DNA of 47,903 bases from Spirochaetales bacterium (GTDB lineage: Bacteria; Spirochaetota; Spirochaetia; JAFGDJ01), in the NCBI GenBank assembly GCA_016932135.1, contig JAFGDJ010000214.1:1-47903 (forward strand), read 5' to 3'. The notes under the pieces are model-generated. The model was not told where the DNA came from and made no database searches. It saw nothing but the letters and a program-made list of their open reading frames with translations. This document shows positions 39,177-47,903 of this stretch, piece after piece. The position numbers were made by a program, and so were the translations under genes. Every line of letters starts with the position of its first letter. The first letter of the stretch is position 1.

Positions 39177-41866
39177 TCTATTACCCCTTCGATACTGGTT
39201 GTCTCATCACGGCTTAACAGCTTTCGTACGGCACATAGCAGACGGCTGATAGTTGGGGGTTTATTCAAGACTATATCGATGTTTGGAGGCAACTCGTCTT
39301 CTTCGTTTATATATTCACCCCAGCCGGAAAGCAGTATAATCGGCACCCCAGGCGATATTTCCTTTATCAAACGCGCGACTTCCTCACCGTCCATATGCGG
39401 CATACCCATGTCGGTTATTACCACCTGGAAAGGATCCTCCCTGTTCCAGGCAGCCTTGAAAGCATTAACCGCCTTTTTCCCTTCCCGGAAAGCTTCTACT
39501 GAATGACCATGCTTGCTGAGCATCTCCTGAAGGACCGCACACAATTCCGGTTTGTCATCCACGTAAAGAATTTTGAGGGGCGGCAGCTCAATGGGTTCAT
39601 TACTTTTACAGGGCTTTTCCTCGATAGTCTTAATAAATTTAGGAAAGAGAAGTCGAACAGCCGTACCCTCTTCAGGAAGGCTGTAGATCTGTACCTCTCC
39701 TTTGTGCCGCTGCATCGTTCCGGTTACCATGGCCAGTCCCAGACCGCTGCCGTTTTCGCCCTTGGTGGTATAGAAGGGTTCCAGACAGCGGCGGCGCTGT
39801 TCTTCGTTCATGCCTTTCCCTTCATCGGTCACCTCAATTGCCAGGTACTCATTTCCGGCTTCATTCTTATAGGGGTGTGCGCCAAGGGTTATTGTTCCAC
39901 CCCGGGGCATGGCGTCCACGGCGTTGAAAATGAGGTTGATAATAGCTTCCCTTATTTCACTGGGATTGGCCGATACCTTTTCGAGTCTGGGAGCAATTTC
40001 GGTTTTAAGTTCTATATCGATACCCTTCCTGTTTGGGATGTCCTTCCACCGGGGCCGGGCCATGTTTACCGCCGTCTCGATAATCTGTTCCGCATCCACT
40101 TCTTCAAATTCCTCTTTCTCCTCCCGCTTGTAGAAAGACCTTAAACGCCGGACAGTCTCTTCTATGTCACCAACTGCGCTTTGAATAGTTTTCAGGTAGC
40201 GGCAGGTCGGTTCCATTTTACCGAATTCATTATTCAGCAAAGCTTCTGTATAGAGGGTAATGGGAACCAGGGTGTTGTTGATATCGTGGGCAATACCGCT
40301 GGCCATCTGTCCCATGGCCTTTATACGCTCCTGATCCATCATAATCTGCTGAGTCTTCTTCAGCTGGGTGTAGGATTCGTGTAAATCATCGTAGAGTTTC
40401 CTGTTTCGTATTGCCACGGACAGGTATTCTATCATACCCTTTATAAACCGGCATTCCATTTCCGAGTGCCTGTGTTCCCTGTCGAAAAGCATAAAAAAAA
40501 TGCCCACCTGTTTCCTATTATACTCGATAACTGCCAAGGACAGTGTCTTCAGTTTCTTTTTCTGCATGCTGTGAACCAGTTCAATAACATCGTCAGTCAA
40601 GGATGTAGTGTCGATTGTATCGATGTTCAGTATCTGTGGAGTACTTGAAGCCTCGAAAGGGGAAAGGATTTTCTCAAAGGGGCAACTTGTCCCCGGTTCC
40701 AACCCCAATCCCCGGGCCAGGGTTTGACCGGAAGAACTGAGCGCCGCCAGTAAACAAGGCGCCCCGTTTTCAGGGCAAAGACCGATTCCCGCCAGTACAA
40801 AGTCAAAACTCTCCTCCAGGTGCCCCAGGGCCACATGAAAGATACTGTCCAGGCTGTTATTCCGTGCGATTTCTCCTGAAACGGAATTGAGGGCCTGTAG
40901 CCATCGGGCCTGATCCAGGAGCCGCTCACGAGCCTGCTTGAGATTACCGATGTTCTCCTTCAGTTGCTCCTCCAGGAGTTTGTGCTCCGTAATATCCAGG
41001 ACCGTACCGAATATCAAAAAGGGTTTTCCTTCATCGTGCCTTATTATGCCGAGGGTTCGAACATATTTTATTTCCCCATCCCTACAGATAACCCGGTATT
41101 CAATAGGAGGAAGAATATCCTTACCGGATTTCATACCGTCGTCGAACCACTTGTTTATCTTTTCCATGTCCTCCGGATGATGGACAGTTTTATGCAGTTC
41201 ATCGGGATCGAAGATTCGATCCTTGTCGTACTTTAAGAGCTCCAGCAGGGCTTCGGAAAAGTTGAGGGCGTTGGTTTCCACATCCAGGGTAAAGTCGCCC
41301 ATTCCGGCGATCCTTTGGGCTTCTATCAGCCTGTCTCGGCTTTCGCGAAGTGCCTTTTCAGCCTCTTTCCGGGCTTTCATTTCCTGCTCCGCTTCCTGCA
41401 TCTTTTTTTCCAGCTTCAACACCAGCCGTTTACTGTAAAGCCTGGTAATCTCATCTTTGTCCTCCAGTTCAGGCACCGCCGGAGGGCCCTTTCTACCGGC
41501 GGTTTCAGCGGAAACTTCGTTCACAGCTTTCATAAACACGTCCGGTTCACAGGGTTTTATGATAAATCGGTCGGCGCCCATCTTCAGGGCTAATTCCTCG
41601 TCCTGTGGCCCTGTATAGGTAGCGGTGTAGACAATGAAAGGGATGGCATGAAAGATTTTACTGGTCCTAACTTCCCGGCATAACTGGAAACCGTCCATTA
41701 TAGGCATAAGGATATCGCTGATGATCATCTCTATTCCACCGGCTTCAAGTATTTTCAGAGCTTCGACACCGTTTCCCGCCGAGAATACTTCGTAACCGTT
41801 TCCTTGGAGAAGGCTCTGTAATAGGTACAAGTTCTCTTCATGGTCATCAACAATGAGAATTTTCAC
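39173..41866 (-). CDS. Hybrid histidine kinase (REC-PAS-GAF-HisKA-HATPase-REC)
   Basis: N-terminal REC (KILIVDDHEENLYLLQSLL), PAS, GAF-like, H-box ASGIAHDINNTLVPITLYTE, C-terminal REC (KILYVDDKPELCAVLQEML...VVITDMGMPHMDGEEVARLI). GTG start. Confidence 0.92.
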   Translation of the reverse strand: MKILIVDDHEENLYLLQSLLQGNGYEVFSAGNGVEALKILEAGGIEMIISDILMPIMDGFQLCREVRTSKIFHAIPFIVYTATYTGPQDEELALKMGADRFIIKPCEPDVFMKAVNEVSAETAGRKGPPAVPELEDKDEITRLYSKRLVLKLEKKMQEAEQEMKARKEAEKALRESRDRLIEAQRIAGMGDFTLDVETNALNFSEALLELLKYDKDRIFDPDELHKTVHHPEDMEKINKWFDDGMKSGKDILPPIEYRVICRDGEIKYVRTLGIIRHDEGKPFLIFGTVLDITEHKLLEEQLKENIGNLKQARERLLDQARWLQALNSVSGEIARNNSLDSIFHVALGHLEESFDFVLAGIGLCPENGAPCLLAALSSSGQTLARGLGLEPGTSCPFEKILSPFEASSTPQILNIDTIDTTSLTDDVIELVHSMQKKKLKTLSLAVIEYNRKQVGIFFMLFDREHRHSEMECRFIKGMIEYLSVAIRNRKLYDDLHESYTQLKKTQQIMMDQERIKAMGQMASGIAHDINNTLVPITLYTEALLNNEFGKMEPTCRYLKTIQSAVGDIEETVRRLRSFYKREEKEEFEEVDAEQIIETAVNMARPRWKDIPNRKGIDIELKTEIAPRLEKVSANPSEIREAIINLIFNAVDAMPRGGTITLGAHPYKNEAGNEYLAIEVTDEGKGMNEEQRRRCLEPFYTTKGENGSGLGLAMVTGTMQRHKGEVQIYSLPEEGTAVRLLFPKFIKTIEEKPCKSNEPIELPPLKILYVDDKPELCAVLQEMLSKHGHSVEAFREGKKAVNAFKAAWNREDPFQVVITDMGMPHMDGEEVARLIKEISPGVPIILLSGWGEYINEEDELPPNIDIVLNKPPTISRLLCAVRKLLSRDETTSIEGVIE
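41675..41866 (-). repeat. Direct repeat copy A (5' end of hybrid kinase gene)
   Basis: Near-identical to 43255-43446; about 7 mismatches in 192 bp by manual alignment. Confidence 0.9.
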
Positions 41867-41884
41867 TGTTAGACCTCCTTACCC

Positions 41885-42286
41885 TTATCCGCTTTCCTTC
41901 CCCGATAATCCTTGTTCCGTAAATACAAATTCAATTGCCGATTTTATATCCTTTAATGAAACAGGTTTAACCAGATATGCCGCCGGTCGCAGTTCCCGGG
42001 CCCTTAGCCTGACGTCGCAGTCCGAGTATCCAGTCATAAAAATAATTGGAATACAGCATGAGAGAGAGATTTTTTCAGCCGCTTGTATTCCATCCATATC
42101 ACCGGCAAGATGTATATCCATAAGTATCAGATCGAACTTTTCAGTCTGTACTGCTTTAACCGCCGACTCTCCCGTAGCGATGGGTGTATGTACTTCATAC
42201 CCCGCTGCTTCCAGGTTACTTTTAAACATCAACGCCGTAATAGCTTCATCTTCCACCAACAGGATATGCATCTTTTGACGACTCAT
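41885..42286 (-). CDS. Single-domain response regulator receiver
   Basis: MHILLVEDEAITALMFKSNLEAAGYEV...DLILMDIHLAGDMDGIQAAEKI. Start at MSRQKMHILL, overlapping upstream TAA (TAATG). Confidence 0.9.
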   Translation of the reverse strand: MSRQKMHILLVEDEAITALMFKSNLEAAGYEVHTPIATGESAVKAVQTEKFDLILMDIHLAGDMDGIQAAEKISLSCCIPIIFMTGYSDCDVRLRARELRPAAYLVKPVSLKDIKSAIEFVFTEQGLSGKESG

Positions 42287-43446
42287 TAAATTCTTTTCCT
42301 GTACAGGTTGTTCTGAAACCGTATAGTACATGAAAGCCCCTTCTCTTCTTTAAAAACAATATCACCCTGCAATTGCAGTTTAACGATGGCTATAACCGTC
42401 GGTAAACCGATGGTCGTACTGTTTCGGTAATCGAAGCCGGCGGGTAGACCAACACCGTTATCGGAAACACTTATAGATACGATACCGTCTTCCGCGGTTC
42501 GATGCAGTCCAATTTGTATTTCTCCCACTCGATCATCCGGAAAAGCGTGTTCCAGGGCGTTGGAAATAAGCTCGTTCAGTACCAGGCCACAGGGTACCAC
42601 GATATCGATGAGGGCCGGAACAGGTTCCAGATCGAAGGATAGTTTGACCTTACCGGGTTTAAGATTGTGGGACTGTTCCAGCAACTGAGATAAATCGAAA
42701 ATATACTCATCCATGTTGATACTGGATAAATTCTGCGATTGGTACAGTTTATCGTGAACCATGGCCATAGCCTGTATACGGTTTACGGTATTCTTAACCA
42801 TGGCTTGAACATATTCTTCTTTGTACGTTCCGGCATACAAGGTCAATATGGAAATGATCACCTGCATATTGTTCCGCGTACGATGATACAATTCCAGGAT
42901 GAGCTGCGTTTTTTCATCCAGGGACATCTGCAACGCCTTTTCCGCCTCCTGGCGCTTTCTTAGTTCCTGTTCCGCCTCTAGAACTTTATTCTCAAGTTTC
43001 TTAACAAGCCGTTCGCTGTACATCCGTGAAATCTCAGCTTCACAGGGCTGTTTCTCCTTAGGTGAACATTCCCCCCTTCGAGCAGCCGCTATTGCCTCAT
43101 GTACGATCTGCATAAAGACATCAGGCTCACAGGGCTTAACAATAAAGCGGTCCGCTCCCATATTCAGAGCCAGGCATTCATCCTGGGAATCCGTGTAAGT
43201 GGCGGTATACACAATAAAGGGAATATTACGCAAGGTTTCACTGGTTTTAACGTTCCGGCATAACTGGAAACCGTCCATTATAGGCATAAGGATATCGCTG
43301 ATGATCATCTCGATTCCACCGGCTTCAAGAATTTTCAGAGCTTCGACGCCGTTTTCCGCCGAGAATACTTCGTGACCGTTTCCTTGGAGAAGGCTCTGTA
43401 ATAGGTACAAGTTCTCTTCATGGTCATCGACAATGAGAATTTTCAT
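42286..43446 (-). CDS. REC plus HisKA_2-type histidine kinase
   Basis: N-terminal REC; kinase core LILELYHRTRNNMQVIISILTLYAGT and NELISNALEHAFPDD; VSDNGVGLPAGFD. Confidence 0.92.
   Translation of the reverse strand: MKILIVDDHEENLYLLQSLLQGNGHEVFSAENGVEALKILEAGGIEMIISDILMPIMDGFQLCRNVKTSETLRNIPFIVYTATYTDSQDECLALNMGADRFIVKPCEPDVFMQIVHEAIAAARRGECSPKEKQPCEAEISRMYSERLVKKLENKVLEAEQELRKRQEAEKALQMSLDEKTQLILELYHRTRNNMQVIISILTLYAGTYKEEYVQAMVKNTVNRIQAMAMVHDKLYQSQNLSSINMDEYIFDLSQLLEQSHNLKPGKVKLSFDLEPVPALIDIVVPCGLVLNELISNALEHAFPDDRVGEIQIGLHRTAEDGIVSISVSDNGVGLPAGFDYRNSTTIGLPTVIAIVKLQLQGDIVFKEEKGLSCTIRFQNNLYRKRI
43255..43446 (-). repeat. Direct repeat copy B (5' end of REC-HisKA_2 gene)
   Basis: Near-identical to 41675-41866, offset 1,580 bp. 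Confidence 0.9.
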
Positions 43447-43841
43447 GCATATCCTTCCTGATTAGATCTGTTATGCGTTGACAAATACCGGATTATCTCT
43501 TCCACAAAGGTGTCGGGATTGATCGGCTTCTCGATGTAGCCCGTTGCGCCGGCGGCGAGGATTCGTTCCCGGTCTCCCACCATGGCGTATGAAGTAACCG
43601 CAATAATCGGGACCCCGGATAGTTCCGGGTGTTCTTTCAGTTCCCTTGCCACGGCGTACCCGTCCATTTCGGGCAGTTGTATATCCAGGAGGATGGCCCC
43701 GGGTTTGAAGCGCAGGGCTTTCTCAATTCCTTCCCTGCCGTTATCCGCCTCGATAACGGAGAATCCCTTCTTTTCCAATAGAAAATGCATCAGGTACATG
43801 TTCTGCTCGTTGTCTTCGATAATCAACAAAGAATCACTCAA
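43443..43841 (-). CDS. Single-domain response regulator receiver
   Basis: SLLIIEDNEQNMYLMHFLLEKKGFSVIEADNGREGIEKALRFKPGAILLDIQLPEMDGYAVARELK. Confidence 0.92.
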   Translation of the reverse strand: MSDSLLIIEDNEQNMYLMHFLLEKKGFSVIEADNGREGIEKALRFKPGAILLDIQLPEMDGYAVARELKEHPELSGVPIIAVTSYAMVGDRERILAAGATGYIEKPINPDTFVEEIIRYLSTHNRSNQEGYA

Positions 43842-46018
43842 GATACTTCTCCCGATTGCCTGGGGACACGAACGGTAAAAACACTACCCCGACCCAACTG
43901 GCTTTCCACGCCGATGGTTCCCCCCATCATCTCAATCAGCTTTTTACAGATCGACAGCCCCAAACCGGTTCCCTCCTGTTTGCGGGCCAGTCCTGAATCC
44001 AACTGGTGAAATGGTTGAAAGAGTTTGGGAATATCTTCCGGACGGATTCCGATTCCGGTGTCCGAAACCAATAGAATGTAATGATCGTCCTCTGTTCGGC
44101 AGGAAATTTCCACATGTCCCTCTTCGGTGAATTTAACAGCGTTATTCAGCAGATTGAGGATAACCTGTTCAATTCGGCGCTGGTCTGAAGTTATGTCAGT
44201 CACTTCCTCGGAAACCGTCATCCTCATTTTGATGCGCTTCTTCTCCGCCAGAGGAGAAACAAGTTGAATCATTTTTTCTATGGAATGGCGAAGTTCGAAG
44301 GAACTCGGAGAAAGGGTCAACTGACCGGCTTCTATTTTAGAAATATCCAGGACATCATTTATAAGTGCCAGGAGGTGGCGGGAACTGTTCTGCACCATGC
44401 CGAGCTGCTTTCGCTGTTCTTCATTCAGGGGTCCGGCCAGTTCCTGAAGCAGGATCCCGGTAAAACCTATAATTGAATTGAGGGGAGTGCGTAGCTCATG
44501 GCTCATGGCTGCCAGAAAGGCCGATTTAAGACTATCGGCGGATTCGGCCTGCTACTTGGCAACGGCCAGTTCCTTCGTACGTTCGGCAACGCGTTTTTCG
44601 AGGTTCTCAGCGTGATGCTGCAGATCTACATTAAGCTTGTGAATCTTCTCTTCAGCATCTTTAAGCTCCGTTATATCGGCACCCACACTCAGGATCTCTT
44701 TTACCTCTCCTCTGTCGTCCAGGATAAACCTGTTCCTCCAGGCTATCCATACCCGTTTACCGTCCCTGCGGATGTTTTCATTTATATTATGTTCGTAACC
44801 GTGTGGGTCTCCCGGGATCTCCTCTATCATCCGCCTAAGATCGTCACCCATACTGCTATTTCCCGGAACAATAGTTCCTATTAACGATTTACCCAGGATC
44901 TCATCATCCGTAAAACCGAAAAACTGAAGACCGAATTCATTGAGGAAGATTATTCGCCCGTCACTCTTCCAGCGCAGAACGATACTGTGGGCGAGCATCA
45001 CCAGTTCGCGGTACTTCTTCTCGCTTGTCCTCAGGGCTTCCTCGATCTTCGCTTGTTCGTTTATATACTTTTTCAGCTCCCGGGTACGATTGTCCACCTG
45101 ATGCTTCAGAAGCACACTGCCGGCAAGACTGGCAAGAAAAACGGCACCGATAATAATCGCTATAATGATCAGCCAATGCGGCAGGACAAAAGCAACTTTT
45201 TCTGATGTCCATCGTTCCAGAGACTTGTAATATTCGGAGTTTATATCCTTTTTCAGTCGTATCAGATGGGAATCGATGGTCTTCAGTAACACCTCATTTT
45301 TGCCCTCCGAAGCGGCAAAAAACAACATCGAGGGATAAAAAACCACAGAGGTGTCTTCAAGATTGTATTCTTCAGCGTGCATCACCCCGTAGAAGCGGTT
45401 GGTTATTGCGGCTTCCGCATTACCCTCTTCCACCAGAGCGAAGACCTCTGCGTAATTCTCCAGGGATATAAGAGTGACCTTTAAACCGAAAGAATCGACC
45501 AGCTCCTTAAAAGCTTCCTCCTGTACAGACTGTTCCAAGACCGTAATCCGCTTACCGGACAGATCAAGAATAGACCGGATTCCACTGCCTTTCCGGGCGT
45601 AGATCCGAAACCATGAGGATAAAACAAACTCTTTGTGAAAGTCGAAAACATCATCCCTGGCAGCCGTATAAGCCACGTCAGGCATAAGATCGATTTCACC
45701 ACTTTCCAGCCGGTCCAGGCCTTCACCCCAGGTGCCGCGTACATACTGCAATTCCCAGCCTTCAGCCCGAGCAATATATTCGATGATATCGATAAAAATA
45801 CCCGCCGGTTTACCCGACGGATCGGTAAAAACCTTGGGCGAGTTTTCGTACACACCGACCCGAACTATCAGGTCTTCCGCAGCGAGAGGATGTAAAAACA
45901 TGGATCCCAGCAATATCAACGGGATAAGCAGCCACTGTAAATAACGTGGATTCAAGAATACATGATTGTAGGTTATGGAGAATTCAGATTTCATGTTAGA
46001 ATTCAATAGAATAGCCAT
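43838..46018 (-). pseudogene. Sensor histidine kinase (SBP_bac_3-TM-PAS-HisKA-HATPase) interrupted by one in-frame TAG
   Basis: ORF 44552-46018 (periplasmic SBP_bac_3-like domain, TM, PAS, ...ELAVAK) ends at TAG (plus strand 44552-44554); the same frame continues QAESADSLKSAFLAAMSHELRTPLNSIIGFTG into ORF 43838-44506 (kinase core). Confidence 0.85.
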
Positions 46019-46275
46019 AGGCTAATCTTGTCTTCTTTAAACATATTCATATATATAAGCTTATTACATCTGTGGAGTGAATTCAAAACAAGTATTAAAA
46101 AGAAAATTCAGATACTGTTACAGGAAAAATGTTGGTAGCGCTTAGATTCTTTCGCACATTTGATTCTGGTCCTCTCCGAAGGTGATTATACATAAACCTC
46201 CTTCTATAAGAAATTATATTCCTTCAGCAGGCCCATATTCAAACACCACATAGTACCCCACTTGGTTCCCGCTAT

Positions 46276-47229
46276 TTATCTCAGCCTGGCAGCGACAAGC
46301 ATCAGCGCTGAATTCCCATCAGGGAAGTTGCCGACAACTCACATACGACGCCTGATCTCTCGTATAATTCTTTCAAGCGGATTATTTGTTCGTATTCGGA
46401 TCCAGTGACGTTCAGGGAACAATCTATGTTCAAGGGTTCCATGGATTGATCCAGAGACTTTTTCTGAGGCTTTATGCAGCTTCATATCTTCGAGCTTTTT
46501 CGAGACCACCTCTGATTTTTTCAAAGCTTCTTCCCGGTTCTCCTGGGCATGGATCACCTTCAGCATGGCGGCAACTTCACGGATTTTACCTTTCGGAACA
46601 ATTGAAAAGACGTTCCGATGGAAATGGACAACACAACGCTGCCGGCGGGCGTCAGGAAAATAGTCCCCGAGGAATTCAACAAGACCGAGGCATTTGTCGG
46701 AGACGAATAGTATGACATCCTTCAAGCCTCGTGACTTCAGGTGCTTCAGGAAGTTGCCCCAGCCTTCTTTGTCTTCCTTGGCACCTTCTTGCAACTCCAA
46801 TAAGTTCCCTTAAACCGTCCTCAGAGACGCCTAGGGCTACCAGAACGGAGACATTCTTCACTTCTCCTCCCAAGGAGCGTTTCAGGACGATACCGTCAAG
46901 GTACATCTCAATAAGTGCTTCGCAGGCGGGTGTTTCCCGACGTTTGTATCGTTCGATGATGGCCGTCTCGAACGGAAGGTTTCGCAGCTTCGGTACCCTG
47001 AACTGTAGCCGCCCTGTGGTGACATCAAAATTCCTTGTGTAGTGACCGGCACAGGTATCCTTCGTCCTTCTGTTCGTTCATACTTGCCTGCGTTGCAGAG
47101 TCGATCCGCTTCCGCATCAAGCATCGCGTTCAGGGTTTCTTCAACCGTCCCTCGTACACCTTCTTTTAGCAGGGATTGGACTATATGCTTATCAATGTGT
47201 TTAATTTTTTTCGGTGATTCGTTCGCCAT
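46276..47229 (-). mobile_element. Degenerate IS256-family (mutator-type) transposase
   Basis: ORFs 46882-47229, 46676-46906 and 46339-46800 join to one transposase: EADRLCNAGKYERTEGRR | ...FETAIIERYKRRETPACEALIEMYLDGIVLKRSLGGEVKNVSVLVALGVSEDGLRELIGV | QEGAKEDKEGWGNFLKHLKSRGLKDVILFVSDKCLGLVEFLGDYFPDARRQRCVVHF...NNPLERIIREIRRRM | VVGNFPDGNSALMLVAARLR. Two frameshifts plus one nonsense codon. Confidence 0.85.
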
Positions 47230-47366
47230 GAAGGTCCTCCTAGGTTAAAGTTTTTTTGTGGTGAAATCACTTTAAATCTTCTAAGGGGACCTTTTTCAAT
47301 TCTTAAAGGTGCAAAAAAATTTTTTTATGTTATCGAAAAAGCCGACTCCCCCTCTCGGACCAGGTC

Positions 47367-47719
47367 ACGGATTATCCTGTATATGCGGGTCTCGTTTCAG
47401 ATTCAGCGATAACCTTCGATGTCGGTTTCGTGATGAACGGTTACTGCTCCGACTGGGGACGCAGCGTATACTGGGGAACACCTCCGAAAGACGCGAAAAA
47501 AGCGCATACCGCCCACGGCAGATCGGTACGGAAGTACATGAAAATCCCTGGCTCCGGCACGATGTCGATGACCCCCTCCGGACCCGAATAGTCATGTGCA
47601 TTGAACCAAAACTGTGGCTTCCGGGGGAATATTATTTCAGGCTGGAAGAGATGGTGCATATCACCGAAACGAGTGCGGAATTCCTCACCAATTTTGTCCG
47701 GGAGATGTTTGCCCTCTGA
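47367..47719 (+). pseudogene. Remnant of M24 family metallopeptidase (Xaa-Pro peptidase-like)
   Basis: Frame A: DYPVYAGLVSDSAITFDVGFVMNGYCSDWGRSVYWGTPPKDAKKAH. Frame B: GTEVHENPWLRHDVDDPLRTRIVMCIEPKLWLPGEYYFRLEEMVHITETSAEFLTNFVREMFAL. M24 landmarks are present but in two frames and with the middle missing. Confidence 0.7.
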
Positions 47720-47750
47720 TGCCGGTTTTTCAATCCTGTCACATTCGCAT

Positions 47751-47783
47751 AAAAAAAGCCTTGAGGCTTTCCACCCCAAGGCT
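47751..47783 (-). terminator. Rho-independent terminator for a minus-strand gene entering from the right edge
   Basis: Minus strand AGCCTTG-GGGTGGAAAGCCT-CAAGGCT followed by TTTTTT. Confidence 0.6.
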
Positions 47784-47903
47784 GTTCATCAAACCCGGCA
47801 AAGGGTTCTCTAGGTGTGTTCTGATACAGTATTCACCTTACACAGCACTCCGAAAGACTCTGTTTCTCCTAAGCGGCTGAACCGCCTGTCTCTTCTTTCT
47901 TGA

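Noticed and set aside
1-47903. CRISPR arrays, tRNA or rRNA genes, prophage modules, toxin-antitoxin pairs and known anti-phage defence genes
   Set aside because: No regularly spaced repeats, cloverleaf or rRNA-like sequence, or characteristic proteins were seen on reading both strands.
47869-47903. Possible C-terminus of a minus-strand protein (...KKEETGGSAA stop) at the right edge
   Set aside because: Only about 11 codons are visible. It fits the terminator at 47751-47783 but is too short to call.

Overview
The 47.9 kb window looks like a bacterial chromosome segment, roughly mid-50s % GC by eye with a local AT-rich patch near 30.8-31.75 kb. Gene content would fit an anaerobic, possibly spirochaete-like organism, but taxonomy was not determined. 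(1) About 1-3.2 kb holds an agmatine deiminase module: a partial carbamoyltransferase, an SSS symporter and AguA. (2) 3.2-11.1 kb is a complete-looking lysine fermentation operon on the minus strand (kce-kdd-kamA-kamB-kamC-kamD-kamE in transcription order). It has a near-perfect sigma-54 promoter and an adjacent sigma-54 activator plus an NhaC-type transporter. kal is not visible. (3) 14.3-22.6 kb carries membrane and lipid genes, including a tight fakB-fakA-plsY set, a 2Fe-2S reductase/CrtI-like oxidoreductase pair and a YhhN protein. (4) 22.6-31.6 kb holds an MCP, a PQQ-type beta-propeller protein, two TetR regulators with clear palindromic operators, a serine beta-lactamase-like lipoprotein, a PKD lipoprotein and an AT-rich histidine phosphatase. 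(5) 31.7-33.5 kb is a broken PAS/glycosyltransferase-2 gene followed by a STAS gene. (6) 33.9-46.0 kb is a dense two-component operon with about 8 receiver domains, 4 kinase modules, an HD-GYP effector and a FapA/DUF342 protein. It contains a kinase split by one in-frame amber codon and a ~190 bp near-identical direct repeat. (7) 46.2-47.8 kb holds a decayed IS256-type transposase and a decayed M24 peptidase remnant. I found no CRISPR array, rRNA or tRNA. The best candidates for something not fully described are the multi-receiver/FapA signalling operon and the sigma-54-controlled kam operon with its two NTPases of unclear role. Neither is claimed as a proven new system.
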